DNA from: CAYWRZ01 sp964460845
GTDB lineage: Bacteria > Bacteroidota > Bacteroidia > Flavobacteriales_D > UBA2798
DNA: 64,000 bases
Reading direction: 5' to 3'
Assembly (NCBI GenBank): GCA_964460845.1
Contig: CAYWRZ010000006.1
Location: 124,001 to 188,000 of the forward strand
Shown: one piece after another, positions 17,954-25,669 of the stretch
How positions within the stretch are numbered: position 1 is the stretch's first letter
Layout: each line of letters starts with the position of its first letter
Program-made: the position numbers and the translations under genes
Notes under the pieces: model-generated
The model's input: only the letters and a program-made list of their open reading frames with translations
Databases searched by the model: none
What the model was told of the DNA's origin: nothing

Positions 17954-18212
17954 CGGGCTTACCAGGGGCTTTTTTATCAATCTCTTCCAACAGCAGCTCA
18001 AGCAACGAAATGTAATTTTCACGCCGGTTCAGAATTGCCAGTAATACCGCTATAACCAGCAGCAAAACTGCAAAAAACAAAGCTCCCATAATAAGTAGCG
18101 GTTTAACAGAAATTGATGAGAGGTGCAGATCGGTCATCCAGATTCCGACCGCCAATGCCAAAAAACCAAGGGCGGCTATCAGACAAAATGTGCGCAGGGA
18201 GAAAAATTTCAT
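17934..18212 (-). CDS. Small two-helix membrane protein at the end of the pseudopilin operon
   Basis: 92 residues. I do not recognise a family. Two hydrophobic helices are visible, at about 8-25 (FCLIAALGFLALAVGIWM) and about 37-60 (PLLIMGALFFAVLLLVIAV), joined by a short polar loop. A charged tail follows (ELLLEEIDKKAPGKPEKKNGK). It lies 35 bp downstream of the GspF-like gene, in the same direction, and is likely co-transcribed. It could be an accessory component of the assembly platform, but only position supports that. Confidence 0.6.
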   Translation of the reverse strand: MKFFSLRTFCLIAALGFLALAVGIWMTDLHLSSISVKPLLIMGALFFAVLLLVIAVLLAILNRRENYISLLELLLEEIDKKAPGKPEKKNGK

Positions 18213-18247
18213 GGCCGATTTATTAAAAAACTACACTGTGCTTACGC

Positions 18248-19396
18248 TTACTGTATCGTGTTTCCAAGGTTAAACAAGGGCAGGTACATCGCCACCAGAA
18301 TAAAGCCTACCAACAATCCGATTACGATAATCATGGCCGGTTCTATCACACTGCCCACGGTGGCGGTACGATGCTCTACCTCCTCACTGTATTGCTTGCC
18401 CAGCTTATCAAACATGGCATCGAGCTGATTTACCTCTTCGGCCACTTTGATCAGCGATACCATTTTACGGTCGTAGATACGAAACTGCTGCAGGGAACCA
18501 TGAAGACTTTTGCCTTTCACCAGGTTTTCCCGAATCACGGGTAAAGACGATTCTATCGGATAGAAACGAATCATCTTTTCGACCAGCTCGGTCGCCTCGA
18601 TCAACGAAGTACGCGAAGCCACCAGCAATTGCATCGACTGGCAAAAACGCGCCAAATAGACCTTGCGCACCAGCGGACCGAAAAAAGGAATGCGCATCAT
18701 CAGCGCAGCCGACAATTTGCGTAGCCAAATCTGATTACGCTGCAGGTAAATCAACACCGAAAGTGCGATGAAAGCCGCTAAGAGGAAGGGGAAAAATGCA
18801 GTAAATGCTTCGGAAAAAACGATTACTTTTTTGGTCACTTCAGGCAGCTCGCTGCCAAAACGTTGAAACACATCCGAAAACATCGGTACAATATGTTTCA
18901 GCATGAAATAAATCACTCCAAAGGATACGGAAAGTACAAAAGCGGGGTAAGTCAACACCTTTACCAACTGCCGCCGAAGCTGGATACGACGCGCAAAATA
19001 GGCAGCCAGCTCTTTGAGAATATCGGGCAATTTTCCGGTTTCCTCACCTATCTGAATGCTGTAATATTCGTAAGGGCCGAAATGCTTTGCCGATTTGAGC
19101 GCTTCGCAAAACGAGAGTCCGCCTACTACCTGCTGCCGGATATGCTCCATCAGCGCACGATCTTTTTTAGAAGTTTGCTCTTCGGCTAACAGATCCAATG
19201 CCGAACGCAGATCGACGCCGGCCATAAAAAGGGTATAGAGATCGCTGTAAAAACGTTCTTTCTTTTTATCTCCAAAAGCCTTGCCCAGCGCAATATCGCG
19301 ATTGAGCAGCTCCATCACACGATTGCCACGCGCAGGTTTAGACGGTTCTTTAGGCCGTTGACGCGGAGCTTGTATTTTTTGTAAATCAATGGCCAT
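18248..19396 (-). CDS. Type II secretion / type IV pilus platform protein, GspF/PilC family
   Basis: 382 residues. The polytopic inner-membrane platform protein recruits the assembly ATPase in T2SS and T4P. Two copies of the T2SSF domain are visible: the first at about 50-175 (FYSDLYTLFMAGVDLRSAL, then GEETGKLPDILKELA) and the second at about 250-375 (ARFCQSMQLLVASRTSLIEA, then KVAEEVNQLDAMFDKLG). Three membrane segments are present (TYPAFVLSVSFGVIYFML; FFPFLLAAFIALSVLIYL; PAMIIVIGLLVGFILVAMYL near the C terminus), as usual. The ATG at 19396 overlaps the preceding pseudopilin gene by 11 bp. No GspE ATPase or prepilin peptidase is in the window. Confidence 0.9.
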   Translation of the reverse strand: MAIDLQKIQAPRQRPKEPSKPARGNRVMELLNRDIALGKAFGDKKKERFYSDLYTLFMAGVDLRSALDLLAEEQTSKKDRALMEHIRQQVVGGLSFCEALKSAKHFGPYEYYSIQIGEETGKLPDILKELAAYFARRIQLRRQLVKVLTYPAFVLSVSFGVIYFMLKHIVPMFSDVFQRFGSELPEVTKKVIVFSEAFTAFFPFLLAAFIALSVLIYLQRNQIWLRKLSAALMMRIPFFGPLVRKVYLARFCQSMQLLVASRTSLIEATELVEKMIRFYPIESSLPVIRENLVKGKSLHGSLQQFRIYDRKMVSLIKVAEEVNQLDAMFDKLGKQYSEEVEHRTATVGSVIEPAMIIVIGLLVGFILVAMYLPLFNLGNTIQ

Positions 19397-19886
19397 AAAG
19401 CGCTTCGGCCGCAAGATTTACTTCGGCATCGTCGGTATAAGTTTTACGCAGGTGAATAACGTATTCCCTTTTATCGATAAGAAATTGCAACCTGATACCA
19501 TCGGCTCTATCGCCGGGTAATACCGGAAATTCTCCGTGCCAAAGCTGCCATTCATCGACCGCCAAACGAAAGGTATCGGATGAAAGACCGGGTACGCTGC
19601 GCACCAACTGCGCTTCTCCGACCTGATATTCGACAAGCGTAGCATCGCTGCCGGAGGCTTCGGTTTTCCAGCCTTCTTCGGTACCCACCAGAAAAGCTGC
19701 CCGCTCGGTATCGGCACGTAACACATGAAAGAGCTGCTGATAACTTGCAAATTCGGCATAGCCACGGTAAAAGGTATGCACATTGCGCGTAAAAGCCGTG
19801 TACACCGAAAAGCCCACGCCCACCACCAAAGCGGTAAGCAACATACCCACGGCAAGCTCAGTAATGGTATAGGCTTTCAGTTTCAT
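19386..19886 (-). CDS. Pseudopilin (prepilin-type N-terminal methylation motif)
   Basis: 166 residues. The N terminus MKLKAYTITELAVGMLLTAL has a short basic leader, a prepilin-like site before the hydrophobic helix and the invariant glutamate (the E of TELA), followed by about 20 hydrophobic residues. The remaining roughly 135 residues form a soluble domain (TFYRGYAEFASYQQLFHVLR and onward). Size and order fit a minor pseudopilin of GspJ/PilW type; the exact class is inference. It overlaps the next upstream gene by 4 bp (ATGA), indicating translational coupling. Confidence 0.75.
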   Translation of the reverse strand: MKLKAYTITELAVGMLLTALVVGVGFSVYTAFTRNVHTFYRGYAEFASYQQLFHVLRADTERAAFLVGTEEGWKTEASGSDATLVEYQVGEAQLVRSVPGLSSDTFRLAVDEWQLWHGEFPVLPGDRADGIRLQFLIDKREYVIHLRKTYTDDAEVNLAAEALYGH

Positions 19887-20230
19887 TCGCGAAATTTCAA
19901 CTGCTGAAGCGTAAAGATAACTTTATTCCGATGGTCGATCACTTCGGTTTGTACCTGTAACAAACGGGAATCTTCTTTATGAGGCACTACCGCAACGCGT
20001 AGCTTAAATCCTTCGAAGGTCTCCTCTTCTTCGCCGGGCTGCGGCGGATTCTCGTTCCAGCCTGCCTGCATTTCCTCGATGGCTGCCAGGGCGCGGGTAA
20101 GGCGTACGTTGCGATCGCGATCGAGCACCTGTCCGAAAAAGGGAAATACGATGACCAGCACTATGGTAAGCAGTGCCAGCGAAACCACCGATTCTACCGT
20201 GGTCGAAGCAGAAAATCTACGGCCGTTCAT
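19883..20230 (-). CDS. Minor pseudopilin-like protein
   Basis: 115 residues. Begins MNGRRFSASTTVESVVSLAL: a basic leader, then a hydrophobic helix with glutamate in the position expected of pilins (TVESVVSLALLTIVLVIVFPFF). This fits a small minor pilin (GspI/PilV-like), although the cleavage site is not canonical. The soluble part includes a run of acidic residues (GEEEETFEG). It overlaps both neighbours (14 bp and 4 bp), so it is part of the same operon. The specific class is uncertain. Confidence 0.65.
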   Translation of the reverse strand: MNGRRFSASTTVESVVSLALLTIVLVIVFPFFGQVLDRDRNVRLTRALAAIEEMQAGWNENPPQPGEEEETFEGFKLRVAVVPHKEDSRLLQVQTEVIDHRNKVIFTLQQLKFRE

Positions 20231-21506
20231 AAAATTGTTTTACGACACGCGAACGGTAACTTTCATGTTTGAGCGAAAGACCTGTAAATTCTTCGGGAAG
20301 ACGGGTTCCGTCTATTACGGCATCGAGCAGGGTGTTTTCATACTTCGAAGCCGCAGTGTGGAGGTACAACAGCGTGGTTAACACCTGTCCGTACACGGCG
20401 CCTTTGATCTGAGCGCGATCGGAAGAATAGATCTGTCCGACGAGGATTGATTGTTTGTCGAGACTCACCAGCAGCGGTTCCTGCTTCGAAAGCTTGTCGG
20501 TCCAACCCAGCAGCACGCCACACATTCGGGTATTTTGTTCGAGGCAGAGTGTAAACTCTTTTTTCGGGACAGAAGGCGTTTGTACAGAATTGTATTTTCG
20601 CAGCAAAGCAAGCGCACTGGGATAACGCAGTTCCGAATTTTCTTTCAGCCGCAAGCTGTCGGAGGCAAAAGCCTGAAAAGAAGATCCGTTGTCGGATTCA
20701 ATCTCTATCCAGGGCGCGTACAGCAGCACACCCGAAAGGAAGCAGCCGGGCTTTACCACAATGCGGGAAGAAGAATGAAAAATGAGATTGCCTTCGTAGC
20801 GGCCTTTGTCAAGCACCAAGGGGGCTGGTGTGCTGAACACGCCGGTTCGCCGGGCAAAAGAATGCAGCAGGGTATCACTTTCGAGCGCAAAAAAATCGAG
20901 CAGACTGTCGGCTGCGGTAAATCGTCCCTGCAAACGGGCATGATTTTGTTCGGCCATACCTGCAGGCAATTCGGGAAGCAGGCGTTCGCTTTTTTTCTGC
21001 GTACCGTAAATAAGCTGTTCGCCTGCGTAATGCTGTGCTTCGATATAAGCGCGTTTCACTCCTTTTTCGGGCAGCCAGGCCGTACCTCTGATCTCCGTTT
21101 TTCCGGCTAACTGCAAGGGTTTGTCGGTATCGACCAGGTAAAGCGCTGTCGTATTTCCCTGCGCCGCTTTTGCGCCTATAAGGCAAATGCGGGAGGCGCG
21201 CCGGGTTTTGAAAGTAGCCTCGGCCACACCGATTTCGTAAAGTCCCCAGCTTTTTTTCTCAAGTATTACCTTGTCGTAGGGCTCGTCCGAAAGTTCGAGG
21301 ACAAAAGGTTGTTGATACGGCAGTACGTCGCGAAAGGCCAGCAGGTACTCCATCCCGGAAGCTGCATTTTTGTCGAGGCGGTATTGAATACCGTAAAAAT
21401 CGGTTTCGCGCGAGTGGAGGTACGAAAACAAGACAAAAGAGGAAGCCAGCAGTCCGATCAGGAAAATAATCACCAATGCATACAGCAGGGAGGCGGCTCT
21501 GAGCAC
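20217..21506 (-). CDS. PilX/GspK-like membrane-anchored pseudopilus component
   Basis: 429 residues from a GTG start. The N terminus (RAASLLYALVIIFLIGLLAS, then SFVLFSYLHSRETDF and NAASGMEYLL) follows the pattern of PilX/GspK minor pilins: a hydrophobic helix beginning right after a basic residue, then an amphipathic stretch with a conserved A-x-G. The long C-terminal region is beta-rich. The section GRYEGNLIFHSSSRIVVKPG followed by LYAPWIEIES looks like the parallel-beta polymerisation fold seen in bactofilin-like or DUF342-like proteins; this is a visual impression. It lies 4 bp from the MORN gene. It may be the tip component of the complex. Confidence 0.6.
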   Translation of the reverse strand: MLRAASLLYALVIIFLIGLLASSFVLFSYLHSRETDFYGIQYRLDKNAASGMEYLLAFRDVLPYQQPFVLELSDEPYDKVILEKKSWGLYEIGVAEATFKTRRASRICLIGAKAAQGNTTALYLVDTDKPLQLAGKTEIRGTAWLPEKGVKRAYIEAQHYAGEQLIYGTQKKSERLLPELPAGMAEQNHARLQGRFTAADSLLDFFALESDTLLHSFARRTGVFSTPAPLVLDKGRYEGNLIFHSSSRIVVKPGCFLSGVLLYAPWIEIESDNGSSFQAFASDSLRLKENSELRYPSALALLRKYNSVQTPSVPKKEFTLCLEQNTRMCGVLLGWTDKLSKQEPLLVSLDKQSILVGQIYSSDRAQIKGAVYGQVLTTLLYLHTAASKYENTLLDAVIDGTRLPEEFTGLSLKHESYRSRVVKQFYERP

Positions 21507-21510
21507 AGGT

Positions 21511-22311
21511 TCAGGACTTTGGTGGGACTTCGGTTCCGGTTTCTTGCTTCTTTTTTCGGCTGCGCGAAGATTTTTCGCGCTGTTCTTCGGTTTTCTTTGT
21601 GGCGGCTTTTTTCTCCGATTTATCCGGGCCGGTGGCTTCGGTAGCCTTAGGCTTTTCTTTGTGGCGCTTCTCTTTTTTCGGTTTACCGGCAGGTTTTTCG
21701 GCTTCTTTTACACCGGCGGCCTGCTCTTCGGTTTTTGTTTCTTCGCTCAGGGGCAGCACTTCCTGTTTCGAGTTGCGGCGCGACTTACGGGGTGTTTTAA
21801 TTTTTTCCACCCCTTTCCGGTAAATATGTACCCTGACTGCACCGCTGCTGTCGAGCTCCGTGACCTTTCCATGGTATTTATCGTGTCGATAGGCAGCCTT
21901 AAAGACTTGATTTCCATTCTCATCGTAGCGTATGCAGGTGCCGTGCAGCTTACCGTTTTTCCAGTGGGCGGTTTCTTTCAGGCGGCCGTTTTCATACCAT
22001 TGCTTCCATTCACCTTTTTTGAGTCCGTTGTGAAACAAGCCTTTAGCCCTAAGCTGATTGTTCCGGTAAAATTCGGTGTACGCACCGTGCAGCAACCTGC
22101 CTTCGTAGCCCCCCTGTGTGTAATGAATCTCTTTGGAACGGAACCAAAAATACCCGCGATCGGCTTGCGCTTTTATCGTTTTAGAACCCGTATATACCGA
22201 AGCCTGAACCGAATAGCCCTGATACACCAGGGGGATATTTTTAGTCTCCTGTGCGGCAAGAGGCAAAGCCCAGCTCAGCATCAAAACCTGTAAAGCAATG
22301 TGTAGGCGCAT
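21511..22311 (-). CDS. Secreted MORN-repeat protein with lysine/glutamate-rich tail
   Basis: 266 residues. The ATG at 22311 gives a signal peptide (MRLHIALQVLMLSWALPLAA|QE). At about 60-150 are several MORN/YwqK-type repeats of the form G-x-Y-x-E-F/W-Y-x-N-G-x-L-x-x (HGAYTEFYRNNQLRAKGLF, KGEWKQWYENGRLKE, HGTCIRYDENGNQ). From about 165 on the sequence is low-complexity, rich in K, E, T and S, with no fold visible; this could bind peptidoglycan, DNA or an acidic polymer. It is the first gene of the leftward pseudopilin operon, and a TATATTTG box lies 20 nt upstream. The role is unknown. Confidence 0.7.
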   Translation of the reverse strand: MRLHIALQVLMLSWALPLAAQETKNIPLVYQGYSVQASVYTGSKTIKAQADRGYFWFRSKEIHYTQGGYEGRLLHGAYTEFYRNNQLRAKGLFHNGLKKGEWKQWYENGRLKETAHWKNGKLHGTCIRYDENGNQVFKAAYRHDKYHGKVTELDSSGAVRVHIYRKGVEKIKTPRKSRRNSKQEVLPLSEETKTEEQAAGVKEAEKPAGKPKKEKRHKEKPKATEATGPDKSEKKAATKKTEEQREKSSRSRKKKQETGTEVPPKS

Positions 22312-22331
22312 TTTCAATTTCACTCAAAACA

Positions 22332-22339
22332 CAAATATA
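22332..22339 (-). promoter_or_regulatory. -7 element of the leftward pseudopilin operon
   Basis: Reads TATATTTG on the minus strand, a perfect TAnnTTTG box, about 20 nt before the ATG at 22311. A GTG at 22323 would be too close, supporting the ATG. The -33 TTG is poorly placed. Confidence 0.45.
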
Positions 22340-22374
22340 GAGATTCGGCAACGCAATCGACCGGGCAAGCCCGC

Positions 22375-22430
22375 ATACCATGATCATGGTATTTTATACC
22401 CTAAAACGGGAATACCTTAAAAAAGGTATT
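22375..22430. promoter_or_regulatory. Cluster of ATACC-N8-GGTAT palindromes
   Basis: Two perfect copies: 22375-22392 (an 18-bp perfect palindrome) and 22412-22429 (within a 20-bp inverted repeat 22411-22430). A third, degenerate copy (ATACC-N8-GGAAT) lies between them at 22396-22413. The sites sit in the divergent region between the pseudopilin operon and the heme locus and look like operators for a dimeric regulator. Confidence 0.5.
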
Positions 22431-22478
22431 GCACTTATAGGTGAATAGTTTGTTATTTTGTCACCGTTTTCAGACTTG

Positions 22479-22497
22479 ATTTAGAATTAATCTAAAT
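22479..22497 (+). promoter_or_regulatory. Candidate iron/heme-responsive operator upstream of the heme locus
   Basis: ATTTAGA-ATTAA-TCTAAAT is a perfect 7-5-7 palindrome ending 19 bp before the first hmu gene. Its AT-rich composition, size and position fit a Fur-like or DtxR-like repressor site. The identity of the regulator is inference. Confidence 0.5.
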
Positions 22498-22516
22498 AAA
22501 AATAATAAAAAACGGC

Positions 22517-23758
22517 ATGAAAAAAACATTTACTTCCGCTGCTTTACTTTTACTGGGTATGAGCCTGACGCAGGCTCAGGTGACCGAAACCGTCTCTACA
22601 AGCGCTAACTACGCAGATCAGGTGTGGTACAGCCTTGAGAATGGTGAGGTTGGACGCGAACTGAAAGACGAATGGGACATCGCATTTGAAGTTCCCGGTA
22701 GCACCGCTTCTATCCTTGTGAACATTCAAAAAGGAATGAGCGTATGGCGTACCGGTCTTACTACTGCCGACTGGGCTACGCTCACCGACCTGTCTGACGA
22801 GTCTGCCTGGACTTCGGTACAAAATGCCGATACTTCGTGGCACATGGGCGCTCTCAACAACCAAAACCTCTCCCCCAGCGCGTTCGATTTGGGATGGGGT
22901 ACCTATAATGTAACTACGCACCAGATTCAGGGTTCACGTCTGTTCGTGATAGAACTGTTGAACGGCGATCGTAAAAAACTCAAAATCAATAGCCTTATCG
23001 GCGGTGTATATAACTTCACGTATGCCAACGGCGACGGTTCGGACGAAGTGACCGCTACCATTACCAAATCGGACTACACCGGTAAGCGTTTTGCATACTA
23101 TTCTATCGAAAACGATACGGAACTCGACCGCGAGCCCCTTTCTGTAAACTGGGACATCACCTTCCATAAATACATGCGTCTTACGCCCTCTGTATATGGC
23201 GTGACCGGTGTATGGTCAAACCCTTCTGCAAAAGTATCAGTAGCCCGTCAGGTAGATGTGGACAATGTAGAATGGGGAAATTATGTATGGGATACCAAGC
23301 ACAACACCATCGGCTGGGATTGGAAAGAATTCAATATGGGCACATTCACGTATGATATTGAAGATTCACTGGTATTTTTCATCAAAGACGTACCTGGCGA
23401 TATATGGAAAGTCATCTTCACCGGTTTCAGCGGTGCCAGCAACGGCGACTACATCTTCACCAAAGAAAAAATCTCTTCCGTTTCAGTTGACGATCAGAAG
23501 TATGTACTCAACCTCAACGTGTTCCCGAATCCTTCAGACGGACAAGACCTTCAACTGGTAGTGGACCTTCCGAACGCCGTACAAGGTACATTGAGCATCA
23601 CTGACCTTTCGGGCCGCGTGGTTTACACCGCTCCTTTTAACCGTACTGCCGGTTTCTTTACCGAGAAACTTGCGCTGCCTTCTATGAACGCCGGTATCTA
23701 CCTGCTCCGCATTGACGCCGGTCAGGTACAGGGTCTTCAAAAAATTGTTATCCGCTAA
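22517..23758 (+). CDS. HmuY-like heme-binding protein, two tandem domains, T9SS type A cargo
   Basis: 413 residues. The signal peptide (MKKTFTSAALLLLGMSLTQA|Q) is followed by two related domains of about 150 residues, each starting with a segment of HmuY type: VWYSLENGEVGRELKDEWDIAF at about 35-57 and YYSIENDTELDREPLSVNWDITF at about 195-217. The last 80 residues are a T9SS type A sorting domain (NVFPNPSDGQ, ISDLSG-type strand, then AGIYLLRI and KIVIR). HmuY in Porphyromonas is a surface or secreted hemophore that hands heme to HmuR. This protein would be secreted or anchored through T9SS. It opens an operon and lies 14 bp before hmuT. The heme ligands cannot be assigned here. Confidence 0.75.
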   Translation: MKKTFTSAALLLLGMSLTQAQVTETVSTSANYADQVWYSLENGEVGRELKDEWDIAFEVPGSTASILVNIQKGMSVWRTGLTTADWATLTDLSDESAWTSVQNADTSWHMGALNNQNLSPSAFDLGWGTYNVTTHQIQGSRLFVIELLNGDRKKLKINSLIGGVYNFTYANGDGSDEVTATITKSDYTGKRFAYYSIENDTELDREPLSVNWDITFHKYMRLTPSVYGVTGVWSNPSAKVSVARQVDVDNVEWGNYVWDTKHNTIGWDWKEFNMGTFTYDIEDSLVFFIKDVPGDIWKVIFTGFSGASNGDYIFTKEKISSVSVDDQKYVLNLNVFPNPSDGQDLQLVVDLPNAVQGTLSITDLSGRVVYTAPFNRTAGFFTEKLALPSMNAGIYLLRIDAGQVQGLQKIVIR

Positions 23759-23772
23759 ATGCACACCGATTG

Positions 23773-24636
23773 ATGAAGTCATTCAGCTATCTTTTCTTCT
23801 TAGGATGGGCGCTCCTCACATGGAGCGCCTGTTCCACTAATAATGGTACCGAAGTTGCGGGCAAAGAAGTAAGCCGTATCGTCACCTTACAGGGTACCCT
23901 CACCGAGATCATATTCGAACTCGGATTAGGCGATAAAGTGGTCGGCACAGACGTAACCAGCAATTACCCCGAATCGGTTGCTTCGCTGCCTAAAGTAAGC
24001 CATTCGCGCAATATCTCTTCCGAAGGCGTTTTGTCTTTAAACCCCGGTTATGTGATCGGTTTTGAAACCAGCATGACGCCCGAAACGCGCCAGCAAATCG
24101 AGTCGGCCGGTGTACCGGTAAAGCTCTTCAAAGAATCTTTTTCGATAGAAGGTTCAAAAAAGCTGATTCGGGAAGTAGCCGAAACATTCGGTGCCAATGA
24201 AAAAGCCGAAGCCATTTGCTCCAAAATCGATCAGGATCTACAGGCAGCTCCCGCGTTGAACAGCAAACCCAAAGTGCTGTTCATCTACGCCCGTGGTGCA
24301 GGCACACTTATGGTGGCAGGCAAAAATACGGCGGCTCAGGCTATGATCGAATTGGCCGGTGCCACTAACGCTTTTTACGAATTCGAAGATTTTAAACCCC
24401 TTACCCCCGAATCGCTGGTCAGCGCTAACCCGGATGTGATCCTGCTCTTCACGAGCGGACTCGAAAGTCTCGGTGGAATTGACGGACTGCTGGCCATTCA
24501 GGGCATTGCCCAAACTACCGCCGGCAAAGAGAAAAGGGTCATTGAAATGGACGGTCCCCTGCTTACAGGCTTTGGTCCGCGCGTAGGACAAGCCGTTACG
24601 GAATTAGCCGAAAAACTGAATGCGATCGCGCCCTAA
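23773..24636 (+). CDS. hmuT: Heme ABC transporter substrate-binding lipoprotein
   Basis: 287 residues from the ATG at 23773. A lipoprotein signal ends in LLTWSAC, so the mature protein is tethered by its cysteine. The fold is a class III (FecB/BtuF/HmuT) binding protein: TLQGTLTEIIFELGLGDKVV at about 37-57, VVGTDVTSNYPES, and the C-terminal lobe VLFIYARGAGTLMVAGKNT at about 168-186, a pattern typical of HmuT/HutB. It delivers heme in the periplasm to the HmuUV importer. Its end overlaps hmuU by 17 bp, showing tight coupling. Heme rather than corrinoid specificity is inferred from the neighbours. Confidence 0.88.
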   Translation: MKSFSYLFFLGWALLTWSACSTNNGTEVAGKEVSRIVTLQGTLTEIIFELGLGDKVVGTDVTSNYPESVASLPKVSHSRNISSEGVLSLNPGYVIGFETSMTPETRQQIESAGVPVKLFKESFSIEGSKKLIREVAETFGANEKAEAICSKIDQDLQAAPALNSKPKVLFIYARGAGTLMVAGKNTAAQAMIELAGATNAFYEFEDFKPLTPESLVSANPDVILLFTSGLESLGGIDGLLAIQGIAQTTAGKEKRVIEMDGPLLTGFGPRVGQAVTELAEKLNAIAP

Positions 24637-25669
24637 ATCGATAGTAACGCTCCTGGCACTGCTCCTGCTGGCTTCCTTCTTGATGGGAGCCGGCATCGGT
24701 GCATTGTATATCTCCCCACTTCAGATTTTGGCCATTCTCGGCGATTCGTTAGGTATTCACATGGGAGTGGATTATACCGAACAACAGGCTGCCGTATTCT
24801 ATGCCATACGTATTCCGCGTGTGCTGCTCGGTATGCTGGTGGGCGCTTCTTTAGGCATTGCCGGTGCCGCCATACAGGGACTGTTCCGCAACCCGCTGGC
24901 CGATCCCGGACTCATCGGAATCTCGTCGGGCGCATCTTTAGCCGCAGTAATGACCATTATCATGGGCATTCACCTGTTAGACGGACTGAAAGGTTTTTTC
25001 GGAATGTACTCGCTCTCTTTTGTAACGTTCCTGGGCGCATTTTTGGTCACCCTGCTGGTGTACCGCATCTCTCAGGTAAGCGGGCGCACCCGTGTGGGGC
25101 TGCTGCTATTAGCCGGTATCGCCATTAACGCACTGACCGGAGCCTTAACCGGACTGTTCACCTTTTCGGCCAACGATGCGCAACTGCGCAGCATTACCTT
25201 TTGGACGCTCGGAAGCCTGGGTGGTGCAACCCGTCAGAACCTTTTGGTACTGCTTCCTTTTGCCGCCGCGGCGCTGGTCTTTTTACCCCGCTTCGGAAAA
25301 GCGCTCAATGCCTTTGCATTGGGTGAAAACAATGCCGCTTTTTTGGGCATCCCGGTAGAAAAGCTCAAACGCCGTATCATTTTTCTCAGCGCATTAGCCA
25401 TCGGTGCCTCCGTATCGGTATCGGGGCTTATCGGTTTCGTCGGACTGGTCGTTCCCCATATCTGCCGTCTGCTGTTAGGACCTGACCACCGCTATCTTTT
25501 GCCCGCCTCTGCACTGATGGGCGGCATACTGCTTATCAATGCCGATATCCTGGCACGCACCCTTACCGCTCCGGCCGAAATTCCGATAGGTATCGTAACC
25601 GGACTTATCGGCGCTCCCTTCTTCCTTTATATTTTATTGAAAGAAAAACGCCATCCTCAATTCGCCTGA
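24620..25669 (+). CDS. hmuU: Heme ABC transporter permease, FecCD family
   Basis: 349 residues. This is a polytopic permease of the FecCD/BtuC/HmuU family, usually with ten helices. The conserved IRIPRVLLGMLVGASLGIAG followed by GLFRNPLADPGLIGISSGA near 60-110, the later TFWTLGSLGGATRQNLL and the C-terminal SGLIGFVGLVVPHICRLLLG are diagnostic. It forms the transmembrane channel of the inner-membrane heme importer with HmuV and receives heme from HmuT. It overlaps hmuT by 17 bp and hmuV by 3 bp (TGATG). Confidence 0.93.
   Translation: MRSRPKSIVTLLALLLLASFLMGAGIGALYISPLQILAILGDSLGIHMGVDYTEQQAAVFYAIRIPRVLLGMLVGASLGIAGAAIQGLFRNPLADPGLIGISSGASLAAVMTIIMGIHLLDGLKGFFGMYSLSFVTFLGAFLVTLLVYRISQVSGRTRVGLLLLAGIAINALTGALTGLFTFSANDAQLRSITFWTLGSLGGATRQNLLVLLPFAAAALVFLPRFGKALNAFALGENNAAFLGIPVEKLKRRIIFLSALAIGASVSVSGLIGFVGLVVPHICRLLLGPDHRYLLPASALMGGILLINADILARTLTAPAEIPIGIVTGLIGAPFFLYILLKEKRHPQFA

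Noticed and set aside
21544..22293. Rightward 249-codon frame opposite the MORN gene
   Set aside because: Its phenylalanine-rich translation is the mirror image of a lysine/glutamate-rich tail; there is no independent support.
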